DNA from: Mycolicibacterium neoaurum ATCC 25795 | Lineage (GTDB): Bacteria; Actinomycetota; Actinomycetes; Mycobacteriales; Mycobacteriaceae | Assembly (NCBI RefSeq): GCF_000691525.1 | Contig: NZ_JMDW01000002.1 | Coordinates: 1-64,000, forward strand | Reading direction: 5' to 3' | DNA: 64,000 bases | Position numbers and translations under genes: made by a program | Notes under the pieces: model-generated | Told to the model about the DNA's origin: nothing | Databases searched by the model: none | The model's input: only the letters and a program-made list of their open reading frames with translations | In this document: positions 17,821 through 25,391 of the stretch, in pieces | Numbering within the stretch: the stretch's first letter is position 1 | How the letters are laid out: every line of letters begins with the position of its first letter

Positions 17821-18585
17821 TCACTTCCCGTCGGCGTCGGCGGCCTCGTATTGCTGGTATCGGCGCAACTCGGTGCGCACCGCCTCGTCGAGCGCCCGGT
17901 CAAGACTGGCGTGTGCCGATCGCCGGGCCACCCGTCGCATGGCATCGACAAGATCTGCCGCCCAGGCCAATTCGGTGTCGTTGGACGGGTACCAACCGGC
18001 CCCGCGCTGCCGAACCACCTCGCTGTGACCCGCTCCTGCCAGCTCGCGGGCCGCCTCGTCGAGGTGGGCATCGACGGCGGCGGTGGTCTGCAGGATGGTC
18101 GCCAGCGGCATTCCCCGCGCGATCAGTGTCGCGAAATCCTCGATGACGCGCTGATCCCGGACGCGAAAGCGATCGGTTTCCTCGGTCTCCTCGATGATCC
18201 GGTCGGCCAACAATCGTGCCAGCGTGGCCACATCGAGCGTGCCGAGGCGGTTCTCCAGCTCGGCGCGGCTCACGGTGGCGGTCACCGGACGCGACCACGG
18301 CTCGGTGACCAGCTCGCCGAGATCTGCCAGGTCGAGCACCTGCGCCAGATCCTGACCGCGTTGCAGGCCGGTGAGGAATCTCAGGATGTGTTTGACCGTG
18401 AAACCCTCACCGAGCAAACGAATGATCGCCTCTAGCTGACGGAGATGCCTGTCGGTGTAGATGGCCACCCGCCCGCGACGATGCGGGCGGGGGAGCAGAC
18501 CGCTCTCCTGGTACACCCGGACGTTGCGAGCGGTCGTCCCGGCGCGGCGAGCCAGATCGTCTATCCGGTATTCGGTCACCGGCAA
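17821..18585 (-). CDS. MerR-family transcriptional regulator
   Basis: 254 residues. The N-terminal winged helix-turn-helix (YRIDDLARRAGTTARNVRVY and QESGLLPRPHRRGR-VAIY) is that of MerR proteins, and the coil HLRQLEAIIRLLGEGFTVKHI follows. The long C-terminal domain has no cysteine cluster, so it is not a metal sensor of the classic type; mycobacterial homologues are of unknown ligand. It lies immediately downstream of the monooxygenase operon with only 3 bases between the two stop/start regions, so it may be cotranscribed with and regulate that operon. Confidence 0.85.
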   Translation of the reverse strand: MPVTEYRIDDLARRAGTTARNVRVYQESGLLPRPHRRGRVAIYTDRHLRQLEAIIRLLGEGFTVKHILRFLTGLQRGQDLAQVLDLADLGELVTEPWSRPVTATVSRAELENRLGTLDVATLARLLADRIIEETEETDRFRVRDQRVIEDFATLIARGMPLATILQTTAAVDAHLDEAARELAGAGHSEVVRQRGAGWYPSNDTELAWAADLVDAMRRVARRSAHASLDRALDEAVRTELRRYQQYEAADADGK

Positions 18586-18588
18586 ATC

Positions 18589-20067
18589 TTAGGCGCCGAC
18601 CAGTTCGTCGACCGTGATGCGGTAGTCCTGCAGATCGAGGGTCTTGAGTTGGTTGACGTACTGGGTGGCGAAGCCGGGATACATCGTCGCGTTGAAGCCG
18701 TCCTCGGTCAGATACCAACTCTGGCATCCGGAATTCCAGGTGGTCGATTGCAGCCGACGCTGGATGTCTGCGTTGTAGCGCTCTTGAGCGTCGGGGCGTA
18801 CGTCCAGTGACTTCCAGCCGAAGCGTGTCAGGGTGCCGATGGCTTTGGTGATGTAGTCGATCTGCGCCTCCATGTACACCAGCGCCGAACTGTGCCCCGG
18901 ACCGGAATTCGGCCCGAAGGTGAAGTACAGGTTGGGGTAGCCGGACACCGCCACGCTGCGGTACGCGTATGCCCCCGAACTCCATTCCGCGGCCAGTTCA
19001 CGCCCGCCTGATCCGATCACCGGGAACGGCGTCCCGGCCTTGGAGACATCGAAACCGGTGGCGAAGACGATGGCGTCGAACTGGTGCTCGATACCTTCCA
19101 CGGTCCGGATCCCACGAGGTGACAGCCTCGCGATCGGCCAGGTGACCAGCTTGCAGTTGTCGGCCTGCAACGCAGGGTAGTAATCGCTGGACATCAGTAA
19201 CCGTTTGCAGCCTGCGGAGAAGTCGGGCTTGAGTTGCCGACGCAGCCACGAATCTTTCACCTGCAGGCGCAGATTGGCCAAGCTGAGCGCTTCCACGACG
19301 CGGGTCAGCGGGGTGTCCCACACGACGCCGAGCGCGACCGACTCATGTCCCCAGAACCAGGCCGAACGCGCCAGTTTCTCGGTCAGCGGTACCGAGCGGT
19401 AGAGGCGTCTGGCCCAGTCACCGGTCTCGGTGTTGATCCGCGGCAGCACCCAGCCGGGTGTGCGCTGGAAAACCTTGACCGAGTCCGCCACCTTGACCAG
19501 TTCGGGGATGATCTGCACCGCGCTGGCCCCGGTACCGATGACGGCGACCTTCTTGCCGGCGAAGTCGTAGTCGTGATCCCAACGGGCACTGTGGATCTTC
19601 TTGCCCTCATAGGTCTCGATGCCAGGTATGTCCGGCAGACTGGCGTTGGCCAGCGGGCCGGGTGCCATCACGATCGAGCGCGCTCGCGTGGGTTCCTGGT
19701 CGCGGAATCGGATCGTCCAGGTGCCATCGGCGTCGTCGTATTCCAGTGCTGTGACCTCGTGACCGAACTCGATACGGGGCCGCAGATCACAGGTGTCGAC
19801 CATACGGTTGATGTACTGCAGGATCTCGGCGCTGCCGGAATAGGTGTGCGACCAGTCGGGATTGGGGGCGAAGCTGTAGGAGTACAGCCGCGAGGGAATA
19901 TCGCAGGCAGCGCCGGGATACGTGTTGTCCCGCCATGTTCCGCCGATATCCGTGCCGCGTTCGTAGATGACGAAATCGGTGATGCCCTCGTCTTGGAGTC
20001 GGATGGCCGCACCGATGCCGGCGAATCCTGCTCCGATGATCGCGACGCCGCGGATGTCCTCGCTCAT
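18589..20067 (-). CDS. Baeyer-Villiger-type flavin monooxygenase
   Basis: 492 residues from ATG 20067 (ATGA overlap with the ferritin-like gene). FAD-binding GAGFAG is at 12-17, the second nucleotide-binding GTGASA at about 190, and between them lies YEGKKIHSARWD, a form of the FxGxxxHxxxW fingerprint of Baeyer-Villiger monooxygenases. The C-terminal FATGFD is also conserved. MymA (Rv3083) of M. tuberculosis belongs to this group. It inserts oxygen next to a ketone, or oxidises a hetero-atom, using NADPH and O2. Third gene of an SDR/ferritin-like/monooxygenase operon. Confidence 0.88.
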   Translation of the reverse strand: MSEDIRGVAIIGAGFAGIGAAIRLQDEGITDFVIYERGTDIGGTWRDNTYPGAACDIPSRLYSYSFAPNPDWSHTYSGSAEILQYINRMVDTCDLRPRIEFGHEVTALEYDDADGTWTIRFRDQEPTRARSIVMAPGPLANASLPDIPGIETYEGKKIHSARWDHDYDFAGKKVAVIGTGASAVQIIPELVKVADSVKVFQRTPGWVLPRINTETGDWARRLYRSVPLTEKLARSAWFWGHESVALGVVWDTPLTRVVEALSLANLRLQVKDSWLRRQLKPDFSAGCKRLLMSSDYYPALQADNCKLVTWPIARLSPRGIRTVEGIEHQFDAIVFATGFDVSKAGTPFPVIGSGGRELAAEWSSGAYAYRSVAVSGYPNLYFTFGPNSGPGHSSALVYMEAQIDYITKAIGTLTRFGWKSLDVRPDAQERYNADIQRRLQSTTWNSGCQSWYLTEDGFNATMYPGFATQYVNQLKTLDLQDYRITVDELVGA

Positions 20068-20984
20068 GCGACGGGCTCGTAGGTCAGCTCTTCCGACCAG
20101 GTCGGGGTGTAGCGCACCAGCGGCATCGGGATGACGCCGGTCACCTTCACCAACGAGTCCGCCAGCCAGTGATACTTCGAGCTGCGGTCGATCACCTTTT
20201 TGCTGTGCCAACTGATGAATCGGTACATCGGAACGCGGTTCACGTACTCGCTACGCTCACCGACACTGCGGAACCGCCGCATCGCCTGGTACAGCCGCTC
20301 CTCGTTGACCCCCATCGCGACGATGTTGTCGCGCATCTTGTTCAACAGTGGGAAGTAGCTCAACGTGCCGATGACCAGGGCCGGGTTCATCCAGCTACCG
20401 ACGAACTCGACCGCCAGCTTACGCACGTTCGCATGGCCGAGGATGTCCATGACCTCGAAATCGACTGCCAGGTGGCGAGACTCGTCGGAGTTGATGCGCT
20501 TGAACACCTCCTGGGCCACCGGGTCCTTGACCTCGTCGGTGATGAACTTGATCAGCGCGCCGTCGAGGGCCACTTCGAGCATGGGGATGACAGTGCCCAG
20601 GATGGACAGCGACATTCCGTCGGAGAACTTGTCCAGCCAGGTGATCACCAGCTGCACGTTCACACTCGGAGGCGGGATCTCGTCGTTGTCGAGCATGCCC
20701 CAGCGGCGCATGAGCGCCAGCTCGGCGTTGGCATGCTTCTGCTCCTCGGCGTGGAAATGCTCATAGATGCTCTTCAACGTCGGGGTGGGCGCCTTCTTGG
20801 CCAGCGCAGCGAAACCGCGTGCCCCGACGTTCTCGATCCACATCAGATCTGTCAGAAAGGGTTTGAGCTTGACCCAGAGCTCTTCGTCGATGAGCTCGGC
20901 TCCCGGCGCTTCCCAGTCGATATCGACCAAGGACCACTGCTTGTCCTTGATCATCTGCAGCATCTTGTCCAGATCCATTGCCAT
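20064..20984 (-). CDS. Ferritin-like diiron protein of the monooxygenase operon
   Basis: 306 residues from ATG 20984 behind AAAGGA. Two helical E-xx-H elements, HAEEQKHANAE and NSDESRHLAVDF, together with a Glu-rich first helix, are what a ferritin-like diiron carboxylate protein needs. It is commonly found between an SDR and a flavin monooxygenase in mycobacteria, though its reaction is not established. An oxygenase or desaturase-like function acting on the same substrate as its neighbours is a reasonable inference. Overlaps the next gene by ATGA. Confidence 0.7.
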   Translation of the reverse strand: MAMDLDKMLQMIKDKQWSLVDIDWEAPGAELIDEELWVKLKPFLTDLMWIENVGARGFAALAKKAPTPTLKSIYEHFHAEEQKHANAELALMRRWGMLDNDEIPPPSVNVQLVITWLDKFSDGMSLSILGTVIPMLEVALDGALIKFITDEVKDPVAQEVFKRINSDESRHLAVDFEVMDILGHANVRKLAVEFVGSWMNPALVIGTLSYFPLLNKMRDNIVAMGVNEERLYQAMRRFRSVGERSEYVNRVPMYRFISWHSKKVIDRSSKYHWLADSLVKVTGVIPMPLVRYTPTWSEELTYEPVA

Positions 20985-20995
20985 GGTCGTTCCTT

Positions 20996-21838
20996 TCAGT
21001 TGGACGGGAGCAGCCGGCCGAGCCATCCGGCACCGTGCGCGTAGAGGGCGGGGACATGACGCTTCAGGTGCCATACGACCTTCGCGTCCAGCTGGGGCAC
21101 CACGTAGAGGTTGCCGCGATCGTGCGCGTCGAGGGTGCGAGTGGCCACACCCTCGGCAGAGACGCCGGTCCAGCGCGCCAGCTGCTGACTGAGGTTCATC
21201 GACCCGGGCGTGATGCGTCCGTCCGTGAACACATTGGTTTTGACGAAGGTGGGGCAGAGCACCGTGACCGCGATACCGGTGCCACTGAGTTCGGCAGCCA
21301 GCGTCTCCGACAGTGACAAGACGCCGGCCTTGGACACGTTGTAGGCCGCCATCGAGGGCGCCGCGGCGAAGCCTGCGGCCGATGCGACGTTGATGATGCC
21401 GCCTCGGCCGGCACGACGAAGGATCGGGGTGAACACCTCACAGCCGTAGATCACGCCCCAAAGGTTGATCCCCAAGGCCCAATCCCAGTCGTCGAAACCG
21501 ATGTCGCCGACCGGCTTCCCGCCGATTCCCACGCCCGCGTTATTGATGACGCAGGTAGGCGCGCCGCCGAAGATGTCTTCAGCCTGCTTGGCCAACAGTT
21601 CGATGGCGTTGCGGTCAGACACATCGCACTGCACGGCATGCGCAGTTCCGGTGCCCAGATCCTCGATCAGGGTGACCGTCTCCGCGGCCCGGTCGGCGTC
21701 GATGTCGGCGCAGACGATCTCACCACCGCGCCGGGCGAGCTCGAGGGCGAATGCACGGCCGATGCCGCTGCCGGCACCGGTCACCACGGCCTTGGCATCG
21801 GCGGTACGCCGCGGTCCACCGAAGAGGTTGCCTATCAA
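20996..21838 (-). CDS. Short-chain dehydrogenase/reductase, operon first gene
   Basis: 280 residues from TTG 21838, with AGGAG about 7 bases upstream. Classic SDR: TGAGSGIG cofactor loop, NNAGVG, and the catalytic Ser in NVASAAGF with YNVSK. The C-terminus carries a 30-residue extension as in SadH-like mycobacterial SDRs, which oxidise secondary alcohols. A ketone made here would be the natural substrate of the Baeyer-Villiger-type enzyme two genes later. Transcription probably starts from the paired operator region at 21927-21972. Confidence 0.85.
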   Translation of the reverse strand: MIGNLFGGPRRTADAKAVVTGAGSGIGRAFALELARRGGEIVCADIDADRAAETVTLIEDLGTGTAHAVQCDVSDRNAIELLAKQAEDIFGGAPTCVINNAGVGIGGKPVGDIGFDDWDWALGINLWGVIYGCEVFTPILRRAGRGGIINVASAAGFAAAPSMAAYNVSKAGVLSLSETLAAELSGTGIAVTVLCPTFVKTNVFTDGRITPGSMNLSQQLARWTGVSAEGVATRTLDAHDRGNLYVVPQLDAKVVWHLKRHVPALYAHGAGWLGRLLPSN

Positions 21839-21926
21839 GAGGTCTCCTGGAGTTGCTCATCGAATCGGGCCCTGACCGGACGACGGGTCGTCACCTCAGG
21901 GTCCGTCACACTCCAAAGACCATCAC

Positions 21927-21972
21927 CAAATGTGCCATTTGTCAATGTCGCCTTTTATCAGTGGCACATTTG
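21927..21972 (-). promoter_or_regulatory. Paired operator/promoter of the SDR-monooxygenase operon
   Basis: CAAATG-TGC-CATTTG (21927-21941) is a perfect inverted repeat. Its left part, CAAATGTGCCA, recurs as an exact reverse complement TGGCACATTTG at 21962-21972, making an 11-base inverted repeat with a 24-base centre. A minus-strand TTGACA (TGTCAA at 21940-21945) lies inside. The layout suits a TetR- or MerR-type regulator dimer pair over the promoter. Confidence 0.65.
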
Positions 21973-21987
21973 TTATCGGCGAGGCGG

Positions 21988-22713
21988 CTACCAGGGCAGC
22001 GCGCCCTCTCGGCCGATAAAGGTGCCCGCGATGTACTGCCCGCAGGCGGCGCGCACGATCGGTTCGGCTCCTTGGGCAGCGGTCAACGCGGCCTGATCAC
22101 GATTGATGGGTGAGAAATCGGTCTGCACGAAGCCGGGGTCGACCGACACCGTACGGATGCCTGATGCGCCCAGCGCCTTCTCCAACGTGATGGTGATGCT
22201 GTTGAGCGCAGCCTTGGACGCCTGATAGGCCGGGACGACGAGAGTGGCGGGTGCGGCTGCCGACTGTAGCGTGAGCGACCCCATGAAGGACGAGACGTTG
22301 ACGATGCGGGCATCCGAGCTCGCACGCAGCAGCGGAAGGAACGTCTCGATCATGTAGAGGACACCCAGGACATTGGTGTCGAACGTGATGCGCACGGCGT
22401 CCGGGTGGACGAAGTCCGTCGCCGAGGGATGCGACCACTCTCCCGCGACGCCGGCGTTGTTGACCAAGACGTCGATACGGTCGTGTCGGTTCCGCACCCG
22501 CTCCAGCAGGTGGCCCACACTCTCCGGTGATGTCACGTCGAGGAGTTCCGCCTCGACCAGAACACCGCGTTGCGCCAGTTCCTCGGCGGCCGCCGCCAGC
22601 GTCGCTGTCGTGCGACCGGTGATGATGACGGTGGCGCCGAGAAGGCCGAGCGCGGAGGCGGTTTCGAACCCGATGCCTCGGGTACCGCCGGTGATCAGAA
22701 CGATGTCGGTCAT
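21988..22713 (-). CDS. Short-chain dehydrogenase/reductase
   Basis: 241 residues from ATG 22713 behind AAAGGG. TGGTRGIG cofactor motif, NNAGVAGEW, NVSSFMGS with the catalytic serine, and YQASK. The compact size and lack of extension distinguish it from the SDR of the adjacent operon. It lies upstream of, and on the same strand as, the paired operator, so it is a separate unit. Substrate unknown. Confidence 0.85.
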   Translation of the reverse strand: MTDIVLITGGTRGIGFETASALGLLGATVIITGRTTATLAAAAEELAQRGVLVEAELLDVTSPESVGHLLERVRNRHDRIDVLVNNAGVAGEWSHPSATDFVHPDAVRITFDTNVLGVLYMIETFLPLLRASSDARIVNVSSFMGSLTLQSAAAPATLVVPAYQASKAALNSITITLEKALGASGIRTVSVDPGFVQTDFSPINRDQAALTAAQGAEPIVRAACGQYIAGTFIGREGALPW

Positions 22714-22791
22714 GATGCCCTTTCTGAGTGCAACCGCCGACGACGCTATGTCCGCCACCCAGGAGCCGCTGGCGGATTTGCGACCTCGCAC

Positions 22792-23322
22792 TCAGCGTTC
22801 CGCAGGCACACTCCCATCCAAGATGCGCTCGTAGCGCACCTCGTGGACCAGGTCGGCGCCGATGGCATCGGTTCGCTCCGTACCGTTGAAGCGCCAGCCC
22901 GCACGTTCATAGAAGCGGCGAGCCCGTACATTGCCCGAAAGGACCCACAGACCTGCCTTTCCGCACCCCTGCAGAGCCAGTCGGACGCAGCCTGCGGTCA
23001 GTAACCGGCGGCCGACTCCCTGCCCCCATCGGAGCGGGTCGACATAGAGCGCCCAGATTTCGCCGGCCCCTGCGAGATCGGCGTCCCTGCTCAGCCCGGT
23101 GGTGACATGGCCGCAGACGGTCCCCCCGTCGGCGGCCACCTGAGTGAATGGGCCTGCGAGATCCATCCGCTCGAAGCCGTAGCGTCTGGCCCTGTCCTCG
23201 GCGCGAAGCGCGTCGAGATGATCCTGGGAGATCAAGCCTCGGTAGCCCACCTGCCATGCGCGAACGTGGGCCTCGGCCACACCCATCGCATCGTGTGCCG
23301 TCGCGGGCCTGATCTCGACCAC
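22792..23322 (-). CDS. GNAT-family N-acetyltransferase
   Basis: 176 residues from GTG 23322 behind GGGAGG. The acetyl-CoA pyrophosphate loop is WGQGVGRRLL, preceded by strand EIWALYVDP and followed by VLSGNVRARRFYERAGWR, the canonical GNAT motif A/B pattern. Acceptor unknown. ATG 23385 opens the same frame but lacks a good ribosome site. Confidence 0.85.
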   Translation of the reverse strand: MVEIRPATAHDAMGVAEAHVRAWQVGYRGLISQDHLDALRAEDRARRYGFERMDLAGPFTQVAADGGTVCGHVTTGLSRDADLAGAGEIWALYVDPLRWGQGVGRRLLTAGCVRLALQGCGKAGLWVLSGNVRARRFYERAGWRFNGTERTDAIGADLVHEVRYERILDGSVPAER

Positions 23323-23420
23323 CGCTGCCTCCCCCGATAGTGAACGGTGACATCGTCTCAGCCGAACGAGGTTGAGCCAAAGCATTTTCTACGGCAGGGT
23401 CGGGTGCCACCCCACAGCCG

Positions 23421-23864
23421 TCACCAATGCCAGGCGCTGCCACCCACGTTGGTGATCGTGCGCTGCAATACCTCGATGGTGGTGGCGTAGTCGTCGTCGG
23501 ATACCCCCCGGCGTCGCTCGTCATTGAGTTCTCTCTGCATCTCGGCGGCGGCGTCAAACTTCTGCCCGCCCAGCTCCGTCAGGCGGACGTGGTCACCCAC
23601 GCGACCGAGCCACCCCTTGTCGACACCGGATGCGATCGCACGCACGATGCTGTCGTCGGACTCGTTGGGGCCGACGACCGAGACGAGTTCGGCCTCGCTC
23701 ATACCGCGCGAATGCATCGACAACTGGTGCAGTACCCACCACTCCGGCTGGCTGACACCCAGTTCGGACAGTCGGCCGCGGGTACGCGCCTGGATGGCTT
23801 CTCCTGCACGAACTGACCAGAAACCAATGGGCTGAAGCGCAGCGGGTTGCATTTCTCTTGTCAT
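23421..23864 (-). CDS. MarR-family transcriptional regulator
   Basis: 147 residues. Winged helix pattern LSELGVSQPEWWVLHQLS ... SEAELVSVVGPNESDDSIVRAI, then the wing GWLGRVGDHVRLTELG, as in MarR repressors. The centre of its own promoter carries a TCAAC-AAGA-GTTGA repeat, so it is probably autorepressed. Ligand and other targets are not visible. Confidence 0.8.
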   Translation of the reverse strand: MTREMQPAALQPIGFWSVRAGEAIQARTRGRLSELGVSQPEWWVLHQLSMHSRGMSEAELVSVVGPNESDDSIVRAIASGVDKGWLGRVGDHVRLTELGGQKFDAAAEMQRELNDERRRGVSDDDYATTIEVLQRTITNVGGSAWHW

Positions 23865-23881
23865 GAGCCGACGCTAAAACC

Positions 23882-23901
23882 TCAACTCTTGTTGATGTCA
23901 A
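23882..23901 (-). promoter_or_regulatory. MarR gene promoter with central operator
   Basis: On the minus strand, TTGACA (complement of 23896-23901) is followed by TCAAC-AAGA-GTTGA (complement of 23882-23895), an inverted repeat between the -35 box and a TTTAGC-like -10. This is the usual site of MarR autorepression. A second repeat, GATCTG-TTTT-CAGATC, lies at 23948-23963. Confidence 0.6.
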
Positions 23902-24015
23902 GGTGCCAGACCAGCCGTTCGCCACTCTTCGGGCACATAGATCAGACGATCTGTTTTCAGATCATCAGTTCGAAACTGTGGAGTTTCGTCCTCGACTGGA
24001 TGCCGTCAACATCTC

Positions 24016-24198
24016 GACGCTGCAACAGGAATCCTCCCGCAACGCGCACTGACGGCCGGCCATCTCGCGGCCACCATCACCGCCACCCTCGATGACGCCG
24101 CGGCGAGTCAAAAGGCGCACGCGCTGGCGGCCCACATCAGCGGGGAGGACGGCGCCGGCGTAGCAGTCGCAATTATCGACAAACTGCTGGATCCTTAG
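24016..24198 (+). pseudogene. Glycosyltransferase (UGT/GT1) C-terminal remnant
   Basis: Reading frame 24016-24198 ends with GILPQRALTAGHLAATI and EDGAGVAVAIIDKLLDP before the TAG at 24196. This matches the C-terminal end of GT1/UGT glycosyltransferases, where PQRxLTAxxLAxAI and a final ED-G helix are typical. Nothing recognisable as the rest of the enzyme is present in front, so it is a decayed fragment. The 410-base stretch 23865-24274 otherwise holds only the MarR promoter. Confidence 0.6.
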
Positions 24199-24274
24199 CC
24201 CGTGCGCGTTGGTTAGCGAGCAGGCGACGCGGGGTACTTGTCCATGGCGATGCCGACGTGCGGAGGAGGTTGTC

Positions 24275-24736
24275 ATGGCAGCTGCCGTGCGTTCATTACT
24301 CGTTCTCACCGTGGTGGGTTTCGCCGTTCTACTCGGGTCGGGCACGGCCAGGGCCGGCGAGCTGGACGGGTACCTCTGGAACCACCGCCCACTGCTGGTG
24401 TTCGCACCCAGTGCTGACGACCCTCGACTCATCGAGACACTGGCTCGCATCCAGTCCAGCCGATGTGAGTTCACCAGTCGTGACATGGTGCTCGGACAGG
24501 TGCTTGCCGATGGCACCAGCACGCTCGACGGTCGAGTGCTCGACGCCGATAGCGCCCGTCAGTTGGCCGACCGATACACCGTCGGCGGCAGTACGTTCGC
24601 CGTGGTGCTGATCGGTAAGGACGGCTCCCAGAAGTTCCGTGTCAACGACGTGCCGAACCTGCAGACGGTGTATGCAGTGATCGACGGGATGCCCATGCGC
24701 GGTCAGGAGATGAGTGGGAACAACAGTGAGTGCTGA
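24275..24736 (+). CDS. Secreted DUF4174 protein
   Basis: 153 residues from ATG 24275 with GGAGGAGG upstream. A signal peptide (about 1-29, ending ARA-GELD) leads to a thioredoxin-like DUF4174 domain: LLVFAPSADDPRL, a beta-strand FAVVLIGKDGSQKFR and no CxxC, so it is not a redox-active thioredoxin. Translationally coupled to the following CIA30 lipoprotein by a 23-base overlap, suggesting the two exported proteins act together. Function unknown. Confidence 0.75.
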   Translation: MAAAVRSLLVLTVVGFAVLLGSGTARAGELDGYLWNHRPLLVFAPSADDPRLIETLARIQSSRCEFTSRDMVLGQVLADGTSTLDGRVLDADSARQLADRYTVGGSTFAVVLIGKDGSQKFRVNDVPNLQTVYAVIDGMPMRGQEMSGNNSEC

Positions 24737-25379
24737 CATCGGGTACCAATCATCCAGCTGGGAGATCCGCCGAGCTTTCGCCTTGTTGATTACCTGCACG
24801 ACGCTTTCGCTCGTCGCATGTAGCGGGGCGGTGCAGGCAGAGGAAACGGTGCTCTCGAAGGCTCCCGAAACAACGGACGTCGTTATCGCCGATCTCGGTG
24901 TCGCCGACGAGGCCGCTGACTGGACGACCATGAACGATCCGGTCATGGGTGGCAGATCGACTTCCGAGGTCGCGTTCGACGATGGTGGCCTGAGGTTCTC
25001 GGGAAACATCTCATTGGACAACAACGGCGGGTTCGCCTCGGCGCGTGGACCACTGGACCCCGACATCGGCGGCAAGGCCGCGGGCGCTCGGTCGTTCGGG
25101 GTGCACGCCGAGGGGGACGGAAAGACCTACTTGTTGAAGGTGCGTGACAACGACCAGCCGTGGTCGTATGTTCAGCGCTTCGCTACCGAAGCGGGCGCCG
25201 TACGAAACTACGAGTTGCCTGTCGACCAATTCGAACCAGTCGGCATGCGCCTGGATCCCGCGCCCGATGCACCCCAGACCCTCGATCCGTCGACCATCGA
25301 CCAGGTCGCGGTCTACATCCTGGACAAGCAGCAGGGCCCCTTCCAGATCACCATCAACAGAATCTCCGCCACGATCTGA
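24714..25379 (+). CDS. CIA30-domain lipoprotein
   Basis: 221 residues from GTG 24714 (AGGAG 4 bases upstream; GTG 24726 is an alternative). A hydrophobic signal ends in the lipobox SLVAC (Cys36). The body is a CIA30/NDUFAF1-like jelly roll: WTTMNDPVMGGRSTSE, FSGNISLDNNGGFAS and VAVYILDKQQGPFQI. In eukaryotes CIA30 is a complex I assembly factor, but bacterial members bind unknown ligands at the surface. Paired with a DUF4174 protein. Confidence 0.75.
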   Translation: MGTTVSADIGYQSSSWEIRRAFALLITCTTLSLVACSGAVQAEETVLSKAPETTDVVIADLGVADEAADWTTMNDPVMGGRSTSEVAFDDGGLRFSGNISLDNNGGFASARGPLDPDIGGKAAGARSFGVHAEGDGKTYLLKVRDNDQPWSYVQRFATEAGAVRNYELPVDQFEPVGMRLDPAPDAPQTLDPSTIDQVAVYILDKQQGPFQITINRISATI

Positions 25380-25391
25380 ACAAGCGCCCGA

